DNA from: Cryomorphaceae bacterium
Lineage (GTDB): Bacteria > Bacteroidota > Bacteroidia > Flavobacteriales > Crocinitomicaceae
Assembly: GCA_002683585.1 (NCBI GenBank)
Contig: NYTQ01000136.1
Location: 2,213 to 7,734, forward strand
DNA: 5,522 nucleotides
Direction of reading: 5' to 3'
Below, one piece after another: positions 1 to 5,522 of the stretch; the stretch's first letter is position 1, and each line of letters opens with the position of its first letter. The notes below the pieces were generated by a model. It was not told the DNA's origin. It worked only from the letters and a program-made list of their open reading frames with translations, and did no database searches. The position numbers and the translations under genes were made by a program.

Positions 1-605
1 GCTGGCGCCGGAACAAATTCATCGGGTGTCAAATCAATACATACGAGATCAGAAAGATCCAGTTCTAAACGAAGAATGCCAGCTTTTGCTAAAAGAATTG
101 CATCATATGCGCCTGACTTTAATTTTTCAACTCTAGTGGGAACATTTCCCCTTAGCTCTTTAATTTGGACATCTGGCCTTAAAGCCAAAAGCTGTGATTT
201 GCGACGCGCAGATGATGTACCTACAACAGCATCTTTTTTCAATCCCCACAATGCATTTTCCTCATGAACAGACTCTCGAATCAAGAGCAGTTCGCATGGA
301 TTAGCTCTAGATGATACGGCGGCAACTTCAAGTCCTTCTGGCTGATTGGTTTCTAAATCTTTATGAGAATGAACCGCTAAATCAATTTCGTTCCTTAATA
401 AAGCGTCTTCGATTTCCTTTGTAAAGAATCCTTTGCCTTCCATTTTGTCAAAGCTCAAATCTTGAATCTTGTCGCCCTGGGTTTTAATGATTTCAATATG
501 GACCTCATGACCCCTATGCTCTAATTCCTTTCTGATAAAATTAGCCTGCCACAAGGCAAGATCGCTCCCTCTAGTTCCAATTATAATCGGCTTAGTTTGC
601 GGCAT
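1..605 (-). CDS. hemC: hydroxymethylbilane synthase (porphobilinogen deaminase), 3' end cut by window edge
   Basis: HemC joins four porphobilinogen molecules head to tail into hydroxymethylbilane, the linear precursor of uroporphyrinogen III; it is a soluble cytoplasmic enzyme. About 201 of the roughly 300 residues usual for the family are present. Visible family motifs are IIIGTRGSDLALWQA near residues 7-21, the GKGFFTKEIEDALL stretch (57-70), DLAVHSHKDL (75-84) with the expected catalytic Asp at 83, GTSSARRKSQLL (129-140) with the paired substrate-binding Arg 134/135, and ELRGNVPTRVEKL (150-162). The reading runs off the window in FVPAPA, just before the domain that carries the Cys for the dipyrromethane cofactor, so that residue cannot be checked. 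The ATG at 603-605 fits the family N-terminus and lies inside the end of hemA (14-base overlap, different frame), implying one transcript and probable translational coupling. No strong Shine-Dalgarno sequence precedes it, only an A-rich stretch, which is common in Bacteroidota. The identification is firm. Confidence 0.96.
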   Translation of the reverse strand, partial: MPQTKPIIIGTRGSDLALWQANFIRKELEHRGHEVHIEIIKTQGDKIQDLSFDKMEGKGFFTKEIEDALLRNEIDLAVHSHKDLETNQPEGLEVAAVSSRANPCELLLIRESVHEENALWGLKKDAVVGTSSARRKSQLLALRPDVQIKELRGNVPTRVEKLKSGAYDAILLAKAGILRLELDLSDLVCIDLTPDEFVPAP

Positions 606-1827
606 TCTTTAAAATGATTTCTTTAGCAAGTTTCATTGGGCCGCTAATGTACTTTTTTTCTACATACCCTAGCACTTTATCCAAAACTTCTCTTGCTTCT
701 GGATCTAATTCCTCCATATCGCGTTTAAAGACTTCGTCGATAGCCGTTTCCTTTATTGCCTTAACTTGACGAGGGACATCCCGCATGACCAACTCTACAT
801 TGCGTTCTTCCACAACATGGATAAAATCCTCCAAAGCTTCGCTGACAATTGACTTAACACAGTCCACCTCGTTTGCGCGAACCTTGAGATTATCATTGGA
901 GATTTTCTGTAATAAATCAATTGATAAATAATGAACCTTGTGCTTTTGAATGATTTCAGGTGAGATATCTTGAGGTATTGCAATATCAATGAGCGTTTTT
1001 AAACCTTTGTCTCCATTCAGCAGACTTTCATAGGTCTCAAGCGATACTACATTGTGGTTGGCGCCTGTACAGGTTAAAATAACATCAAAACCTTTTTTAT
1101 AAAAAGGCAATTCTGATAGTGGATAAAAAGAAGCATTCAACTCCCCAGCGAGATTTTCAGCATTTTCCACTGTACGGTTAAAGACGATAAAATTACTGAA
1201 ACCGTGCTTTTTCAGAAACTTACACATGTTGGAGTTTGTGGAGCCCGAGCCAATAATTAAAATACGAGAGTCTAAGGGAATATTGAGCTCTTTCAATTTA
1301 TGATAGGCCAAGGATACAACAGAAACTGGCTTGGTTGCAATGCTCGTTTGCGTATATACTTTTTTTGCGGTTTCAATTACTTTCCGAATTAGCAATCTCA
1401 AAAAATCGCCGGTAAAACCATTGACATTAGATAATTCGAAAGCATTTCTAACTTGAGTAATGATCTCTCTTTCACCCACGATCATTGATTCAATAGATGA
1501 AGCAACAGAAAGTGAATGCTCTACAGCGGCATCACCAATGTATTGTTCAACGTTCAATGATAAATGCGAGACATCAACCTCAGGTAAATCAGGATATAAA
1601 GCACTAATAAAACGTTCAATGGAAATATCAGAATTGCTTACAATTGTGAATTCAACGCGGTTACAAGTCGAAAGAAACATGATTTCATCAAGATCAAACT
1701 GTTCCTTAACATGCTTTAATCGGGCGGCTTGATCCAGCGGCTCAATGTGAAGGAGGCCAATTTTTACGACATCCAATTTACGATGTGTAAAGGCAAATAT
1801 TTTTAAGTGCTTGAGGTTGTTTCCCAT
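592..1827 (-). CDS. hemA: glutamyl-tRNA reductase
   Basis: HemA reduces glutamyl-tRNA(Glu) with NADPH to glutamate-1-semialdehyde, the first committed step of the C5 route to 5-aminolevulinate and heme. The 411-residue length is normal. The catalytic Cys is Cys55 within FLSTCNRVEF (51-60). The helix region EHSLSVASSIESMIVGERE (103-121) matches the family's active-site His and the conserved SxxxGExxI segment. A Rossmann NADPH-binding segment follows at about 188-230 (IIGSGSTNSN, then FNRTVENAENLAGEL), then LTCTGANHNVVS (251-262) and a helical dimerisation tail from about 310 on. The glycine-rich loop reads GSGSTN rather than the GAGxMG common in proteobacteria; I believe Bacteroidota variants are frequent here, but this is from memory. 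The start is well fixed: an in-frame stop (1831-1833) lies two codons upstream of the ATG. An AAGGA directly abuts the ATG, too close for a normal Shine-Dalgarno. It leads the hemA-hemC operon and is divergent from the HAD gene. Confidence 0.96.
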   Translation of the reverse strand: MGNNLKHLKIFAFTHRKLDVVKIGLLHIEPLDQAARLKHVKEQFDLDEIMFLSTCNRVEFTIVSNSDISIERFISALYPDLPEVDVSHLSLNVEQYIGDAAVEHSLSVASSIESMIVGEREIITQVRNAFELSNVNGFTGDFLRLLIRKVIETAKKVYTQTSIATKPVSVVSLAYHKLKELNIPLDSRILIIGSGSTNSNMCKFLKKHGFSNFIVFNRTVENAENLAGELNASFYPLSELPFYKKGFDVILTCTGANHNVVSLETYESLLNGDKGLKTLIDIAIPQDISPEIIQKHKVHYLSIDLLQKISNDNLKVRANEVDCVKSIVSEALEDFIHVVEERNVELVMRDVPRQVKAIKETAIDEVFKRDMEELDPEAREVLDKVLGYVEKKYISGPMKLAKEIILKNAAN

Positions 1828-1907
1828 TCCTTATTGCAAATATCGGAAGTCATGTTTCATTTATTGTCATAAAAGTGTCATGTAAACTAAAAATTAAGAA
1901 AAGACTA

Positions 1908-1915
1908 TAAATTTG
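1908..1915 (+). promoter_or_regulatory. candidate -7 promoter element (TAnnTTTG type) for the HAD gene
   Basis: The octamer TAAATTTG matches the Bacteroidota primary-sigma -7 consensus TAnnTTTG exactly. It would place transcription start near 1920, about 20 bases before the ATG at 1941. No TTG is seen at the usual upstream (-33) spacing, so the call rests on the -7 element alone. In this AT-rich 113-base divergent region a chance match is possible. I found no equally good element for hemA on the opposite strand. Confidence 0.4.
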
Positions 1916-1940
1916 TAATCATTCTAAACAAACTTGTCTT

Positions 1941-2558
1941 ATGAAAACTGTAAAAGCACTGCTTTTTGATCTCGGAGGTGTAATTGTCAACCTTGATTAT
2001 CATAAAACAATAAATGCTTTTGACGCACTTGGGGTAGCAAATACAGAAAGTCTTTACAACCAATTCAATCAAACTGAAATTTTCGATGGTTTCGAAACAG
2101 GATCTCTAAAAGGGAAGGAATTTATACACTTGATGAAGCATCAAATCCCCACATACTCCTCTGAATCTGAAATAAAAAAAGCTTGGAACGCGATGATTCT
2201 TGGGTTCGAAGAGGCCAAACTAAAACAAATCAAAAAATATAGTGAAAAGATTCCATGCTATTTACTGAGTAATACAAACGAAATTCATTTAGAATATATC
2301 CAAACTCTTTTAGGTGAAATGCCCTTCAAAAATCTCGAATTGCTCTTTAAAAAATGCTACTACTCGCATATTATTGGTAAAAGGAAGCCTCATAAAGAAA
2401 CATTTGAATGGGTTTTAAATGACATGGGATACGCCGCCGAAGATGTTTTGTTTATTGAAGACTCACCCCAACATATTGAGGGTGCTAAAACAATCAATTT
2501 AAATACATTGTACCTCACTCAAGAACGAAGCCTAGAAGAAATTGAATCTTGGCTATAG
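1941..2558 (+). CDS. HAD-superfamily hydrolase, subfamily IA, YihX-like sugar-phosphate phosphatase
   Basis: A 205-residue cytoplasmic HAD-fold phosphatase. All four HAD motifs are visible: motif I LLFDLGGVIVNLD (residues 7-19) with nucleophile Asp10, motif II LLSNTNEIH (108-116), motif III Lys149 in GKRKPHKETF (146-155), and motif IV FIEDSPQHIEGA (171-182) with the acidic pair Glu173-Asp174. The segment between motifs I and II (about 20-95) is the helical cap typical of subfamily IA. The position two after the nucleophile is Gly12 rather than the usual acid/base Asp. E. coli YihX (alpha-glucose-1-phosphatase) has the same DLG arrangement, and its SNTN and NIEGA segments are close matches, so an active sugar-phosphate phosphatase is the best guess; the substrate cannot be read from sequence. 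The ATG at 1941 starts directly at motif I, as expected. The gene is divergent from hemA and convergent, with no spacer, to the following secreted-protein gene; neither neighbour suggests a pathway. Confidence 0.9.
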   Translation: MKTVKALLFDLGGVIVNLDYHKTINAFDALGVANTESLYNQFNQTEIFDGFETGSLKGKEFIHLMKHQIPTYSSESEIKKAWNAMILGFEEAKLKQIKKYSEKIPCYLLSNTNEIHLEYIQTLLGEMPFKNLELLFKKCYYSHIIGKRKPHKETFEWVLNDMGYAAEDVLFIEDSPQHIEGAKTINLNTLYLTQERSLEEIESWL

Positions 2559-4547
2559 CTATCGTATAAGGTGCAAGAAGCCTTGTTTTTGACTACTTTC
2601 AAGTACAAGCTTATACATGTAAACACCATCCATTAAATCCGAGCCGTCTAATGATTTACCAGAAAAAGGAGTCTCATTCTGCTGATGTCGATATACTATA
2701 TTTCCCCACCTATCGAAATAAAATACTTCATATGGTTCACATGTCTTGAAATAAGACTGTAAATCGAAAACCTCATTTGTAGCATTTCCGTTCGGTGTAA
2801 AAACATTTGGTAAATCAGCATCTTCAAATGAATAAATATTGATGATATCTAAATCTATGGATGTCAATGGCGAAACGCATCCATTAACCGTAACTGAAAC
2901 ATCATACATTCCAATATTCTCAGGGTACGCCTCAAATATAAAATCCGTTGTGTCTAAGCTAAATCCATTGGGTCCGTTCCATTCATACAAACCATCTTCA
3001 ACAGAGACGATAGAAACCTCAAAAAGATCTCCAGGACATGACAAAGGGCTATTTGAAAAAACTGGAGGAGCATCAGGTATAGGATAAACAATCAGCTCAT
3101 AAGTAATGATTGAATCACATCCCAACGAGGTAAATAGATTAAAAGGATAGGAACCCGAAACATTCATTGTAACCCCTTCAAATGTAATAGATTCTCCTTC
3201 ACAAAGGCTAGTATCTATTACGAAACTATAGGCGGGATTGACCGTGAGCTCTAGTTGCACAATTGAGTCGCATCCAGCAATCGATTGCAAATTTTGAACA
3301 TAGGACCCAGAAGCATTTAATTCATCTGGACCAAAGGTGAATGTTTCATTCGAACAAATTGTCTCAACAAGACTAATATCATAGGATTCATTGACCACTA
3401 TTTCAGTAGTTGTAGTATCGCTGTAGCATCCGTTTACCTCAAGGTAAATAGAATATGTTCCTGCATCAGAAAGCGCTAAATCATTGATTAATGTTTGGTT
3501 TCCATTAAAGGAGAAACCGTTCGGGCCATTCCAAAAGTATGATGCGCCAGCAACAGAACTCGTAAATAGCGTCAAGCTATCTGAAGAACATATAGGGTCG
3601 TTAACTATAATTTCAGGTATTGGAATCTCATTAGGTTGTTCGATAGTAATATCACTCGTTTCTTCACATGAGCCAGATCGCGCATAAACCGTATATGTTC
3701 CTGCACTCAAACCACTGAAGTTGCCATCTACAAAATAATTAATACCATCAATTGAGTACTCAACATTTGTGCCCGTTGTCACAATATTAATCTCTCCATC
3801 TCCCGACTCAAAACAGCTTAAATCAGTTCCCAAAACGGTTACAATTGTAAATGGAACAAAGACAGGGGGAGGAAGATCAAAAGCGGGAGATCCAATAGGA
3901 TTTCCATCAAAGGTCGCGTTACCCTGAATATTCTCATAAGTATTGTCAAATCGATAATAAGCTTGTAGGTTGGTCTGTCCAGTAGGATTAATGAGTGTAT
4001 TCATGTTTAAATTAATCTGCTCCTGGGTGCGGGCAACGTTCCATATTCGAACCTCATCTATTCTTCCTCGAAAATGTTCTGGACCATTCGGCCAATTTGA
4101 ACGATTTCCAATGGCACCATCCCAATCATTCGTGATTAAAGAACCTGAATGAGGGGTTTCACTCACCAAACAGCCATTCACATAATACTTAATGGCTTGA
4201 CCATCATATGTTCCAGCAAGATGGTACCATGTATTATTGGGCAGGGTAATAGGATTCAAAACGAATTGAAAACCATCAGTAGTTGAAATTTGAAAACTGT
4301 TAGGTCTAAATAAATAATTACAATCTGCTGTTCCGTCATGCTTGGAAACAATGTTCATGTTGCTATTATTCTGGCGACGAACCAATGCTTCAATCGTAAT
4401 TTGACTTCCACTGACGTCTAGGTCATTAATATTGACCCACTTTTGGCCAAAACCCTCAGTACTAAGAGAGTTTTGCGCAATTAAGAAAAAAGAGGAGCCT
4501 ATAAAAAACAATACTAAGACAAATGACCGGCTTGTAAAGCCAGTCAT
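2559..4547 (-). CDS. secreted T9SS type B substrate: LamG-like, SprB repeat, Ig-like domains, GCDSI repeats, C-terminal sorting domain
   Basis: A 662-residue surface or secreted protein, likely adhesive. From the chosen ATG: signal peptide 1-25 (TGFTSR n-region, hydrophobic VLVLFFIGSSFFLI, ending AQ); LamG/concanavalin-like domain about 28-220, with the hallmark GRIDEVRIWNVARTQEQI near 161-178; SprB repeat about 234-305 (CFESGDGEI, YSIDG, FSGLSAGTYTV); Ig-like domain about 309-386 (Cys320/Cys374, WNGPNGFSF); two about 50-residue repeats each ending near GCDSI; second Ig-like domain about 490-568 (Cys504/Cys557); and a gliding-motility C-terminal domain about 570-662 (FTPNGNATNEVF, FDRWGNIVY, DGVYMYKL, ending GFLHLIR), the T9SS type B sorting signal. 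The frame can be extended to a GTG at 4583, but that adds 12 charged residues ahead of the signal peptide, so ATG 4547 is preferred. Domain content says secretion and binding; the ligand is unknown. A related gene lies immediately upstream. Confidence 0.9.
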   Translation of the reverse strand: MTGFTSRSFVLVLFFIGSSFFLIAQNSLSTEGFGQKWVNINDLDVSGSQITIEALVRRQNNSNMNIVSKHDGTADCNYLFRPNSFQISTTDGFQFVLNPITLPNNTWYHLAGTYDGQAIKYYVNGCLVSETPHSGSLITNDWDGAIGNRSNWPNGPEHFRGRIDEVRIWNVARTQEQINLNMNTLINPTGQTNLQAYYRFDNTYENIQGNATFDGNPIGSPAFDLPPPVFVPFTIVTVLGTDLSCFESGDGEINIVTTGTNVEYSIDGINYFVDGNFSGLSAGTYTVYARSGSCEETSDITIEQPNEIPIPEIIVNDPICSSDSLTLFTSSVAGASYFWNGPNGFSFNGNQTLINDLALSDAGTYSIYLEVNGCYSDTTTTEIVVNESYDISLVETICSNETFTFGPDELNASGSYVQNLQSIAGCDSIVQLELTVNPAYSFVIDTSLCEGESITFEGVTMNVSGSYPFNLFTSLGCDSIITYELIVYPIPDAPPVFSNSPLSCPGDLFEVSIVSVEDGLYEWNGPNGFSLDTTDFIFEAYPENIGMYDVSVTVNGCVSPLTSIDLDIINIYSFEDADLPNVFTPNGNATNEVFDLQSYFKTCEPYEVFYFDRWGNIVYRHQQNETPFSGKSLDGSDLMDGVYMYKLVLESSQKQGFLHLIR
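3084..3383 (-). repeat. two tandem about 50-residue protein repeats ending in GCDSI
   Basis: Within the 662-residue secreted protein, two adjacent units (about 3237-3383 and 3084-3236) share the pattern Cys ... F-G/E-x ... SGSY ... GCDSI ... L-x-V. The GCDSI-to-GCDSI distance is 51 residues. The two Cys of each unit are 28 residues apart (398/426 and 449/477), suggesting one disulfide per unit after export. The same module recurs in the next gene upstream. Confidence 0.8.
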
Positions 4548-4607
4548 ACATTTTATTAATATTCGTTCGATCGATCTAGACACTCTTAACTATAGACAAG
4601 TTACAAC

Positions 4608-4617
4608 ACCATATGGT
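4608..4617. repeat. 10-base perfect palindrome in the leader of the secreted-protein gene
   Basis: ACCATATGGT reads the same on both strands and lies about 60 bases upstream of the preferred ATG (4547), in the 177-base gap between the two surface-protein genes. The flanks nearly extend it (CAAC on the left, TTG on the right, one base out of register). It could be an operator half-pair or a chance AT-rich palindrome; no function is claimed. Confidence 0.3.
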
Positions 4618-4621
4618 TGCA

Positions 4622-4655
4622 CTAAATTAAGAAAATTAAAAAATCTTTTGGTCAA
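4622..4655 (-). promoter_or_regulatory. weak candidate promoter for the LamG/SprB protein gene
   Basis: On the minus strand a TTG (4653-4655) is followed after 23 bases by TAATTTAG (4622-4629), one mismatch from the Bacteroidota TAnnTTTG -7 element. The spacing is at the long end of what is accepted, and it would give a leader of about 70 bases. The rest of the 177-base gap (4548-4724) shows no convincing terminator for the upstream gene, so read-through from it remains possible. Confidence 0.22.
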
Positions 4656-4724
4656 GACGTAATAAATCTGACACGGACAAAAAACATATTGCTAGGAATT
4701 GAATAAAGGAAAGGTATCGGCCCG

Positions 4725-5522
4725 CTAGTTATTACCCCTTACGATGTGCAAGAAACCAGATACGTCACTACCCTGATCAAAAATCAACTTGTAGAAGTAG
4801 ACACCGTCCGGGAGCTCCCTGCCATCAACAGATAATCCCTTAAAGGATTCTTCACCTCGCTCTTGGCTAAACACTTCACTTCCCCATCTATCTCTGATTG
4901 TTAGATTGAAATTGGCACAGGCGCCAATATACTCATCAAGTTTAATTTCATCGTTCGTTCCGTCACCATTCGCCGTGATAACGTTCGGAAACTTAAACGT
5001 CTCATAGTCAAAAACATTATCGATGGCTAAATTGAAATAAGTAGCCGCTGAGGAACAGCCGTTCAAGGTGTATGAAACTCCATAAATTCCCGTCATATCT
5101 GCCGTTAATTCAATTTCGTTTGAAACTTCCGAGGATGTATAGTTATTCGGTCCAAACCATTCGTATGTTGCATTTGGAATTTCATCACTTATCTCAAATA
5201 AAACCAGGTCTTTGGGACAGGTAACAGGGCCGTTAGAATAAACCATAGGAGCCGCTAACTGGCCATCCAAGACATTAAGGTTAGCAATTGAATCACATCC
5301 ATTTGCGCCTGTTGATACAAATTCCCATGAGCCAAATTCATTTATCGCTAAGCCATTCCATGAAAAGGGAAATTGAGAGGCACAGACAAGCGTATCTAAT
5401 GAGCTTGTTGAAATGGCGTTGACCAATAAATTTAAGGTTATAATCGAATCACACCCGGTGACCGCGCTTGATAAAACAACAGACTCAGTGCCCGATTGTC
5501 CAATGGTTAGACCGTTCCATTC
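4725..5522 (-). CDS. T9SS type B surface protein, C-terminal part only (5' end beyond window)
   Basis: The last 265 residues of a larger secreted protein. The frame stays open to the right window edge with coherent domain sequence, so the true start lies outside; a TTG at 5424-5426 sits in mid-repeat and is not a start. In order (numbered from the window edge): end of one GCDSI repeat (1-34, GCDSI at 23-27), a complete repeat (about 35-86, Cys47 and Cys76), an Ig-like domain (about 89-167, Cys102/Cys156, EWFGPNNYT), and a gliding-motility C-terminal sorting domain (about 169-262: FPNVITANGDGTNDEI, IRDRWGSEVFS, LPDGVYFYKL, GFLHIVR), ending RGNN. This order matches the C-terminal third of the downstream 662-residue protein, so the two are tandem paralogues that diverged or exchanged N-terminal domains. 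Expected role: export by T9SS and attachment to the cell surface; the ligand is unknown. Confidence 0.9.
   Translation of the reverse strand, partial: EWNGLTIGQSGTESVVLSSAVTGCDSIITLNLLVNAISTSSLDTLVCASQFPFSWNGLAINEFGSWEFVSTGANGCDSIANLNVLDGQLAAPMVYSNGPVTCPKDLVLFEISDEIPNATYEWFGPNNYTSSEVSNEIELTADMTGIYGVSYTLNGCSSAATYFNLAIDNVFDYETFKFPNVITANGDGTNDEIKLDEYIGACANFNLTIRDRWGSEVFSQERGEESFKGLSVDGRELPDGVYFYKLIFDQGSDVSGFLHIVRGNN
5265..5522 (-). repeat. GCDSI-type protein repeats in the upstream surface-protein gene
   Basis: One partial and one complete unit share WNGL near the middle and GCDSI near the end, with a period of 52-53 residues. The DNA is also conserved locally across genes: ATTGAATCACATCC occurs at 5287-5300 here and at 3109-3122 in the downstream gene, with near copies at 3262-3275 and about 5440-5455. 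More units may lie beyond the window edge. Confidence 0.75.

Noticed and set aside
1828..1940. A hemA promoter on the minus strand (for example GATATTTG just before the start)
   Set aside because: One mismatch from the -7 consensus, it would place transcription start at or almost at the ATG, and no -33 TTG is at a proper distance.
2574..2590. CAAG-loop-CTTG hairpin followed by five T as a terminator for the HAD gene
   Set aside because: The stem is only 4 base pairs with little GC, and it lies inside the C-terminal coding sequence of the convergent gene; too weak to call.
2839..4152. Several short plus-strand open frames opposite the LamG/SprB protein gene
   Set aside because: They are antisense to well-supported domain-coding sequence, have no recognisable motifs, and are expected by chance.
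4700..4740. GGTA...TACC inverted repeat after the stop of the upstream surface gene as a terminator
   Set aside because: Only a 4-5 base-pair stem with a long loop and no clean T-run.
5424..5426. TTG as the start codon of the upstream surface-protein gene
   Set aside because: The frame continues upstream to the window edge with a clear GCDSI repeat unit, so this is an internal Leu codon.

Overview
The window looks like chromosomal DNA from a member of the Bacteroidota, most likely a gliding or surface-active marine flavobacterium-type organism. The base composition is AT-rich. Two large proteins end in the gliding-motility-associated C-terminal domain that serves as the type B sorting signal of the type IX secretion system (T9SS), a system confined to this phylum. 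The divergent intergenic region carries a Bacteroidota-type -7 promoter element (TAnnTTTG). The exact genus cannot be read from the sequence.

Layout. Positions 1-1827 (minus strand) hold the start of a tetrapyrrole operon: hemA (glutamyl-tRNA reductase, complete) followed by hemC (hydroxymethylbilane synthase, cut by the left window edge after about 201 residues). The two genes overlap by 14 bases. A 113-base divergent intergenic region separates hemA from a plus-strand HAD-family phosphatase gene (1941-2558) resembling the YihX group. That gene ends back to back, with no spacer, against a convergent minus-strand gene (2559-4547). This encodes a secreted 662-residue protein: signal peptide, LamG-like domain, SprB repeat, Ig-like domain, two cysteine-containing 'GCDSI' repeats, a second Ig-like domain and a T9SS sorting domain. 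After 177 bases comes the 3' end of a second, related minus-strand surface-protein gene (4725 to beyond 5522), with the same order at its C-terminus: GCDSI repeats, Ig-like domain, T9SS sorting domain.

How the genes work together. HemA makes glutamate-1-semialdehyde from glutamyl-tRNA; HemC later condenses four porphobilinogens to hydroxymethylbilane, so the left part is housekeeping heme synthesis by the C5 pathway. The right part is a tandem pair of paralogous secreted, probably adhesive, surface proteins. Nothing in the sequence links the two halves functionally, and the HAD phosphatase has no evident partner.

I found no RNA gene, CRISPR array, insertion sequence or phage signature, and no clear case for a new multi-gene system. 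The points most worth a second look are the repeat module shared by the tandem T9SS substrates, their divergent sorting-domain motifs, and the zero-spacer convergent junction.
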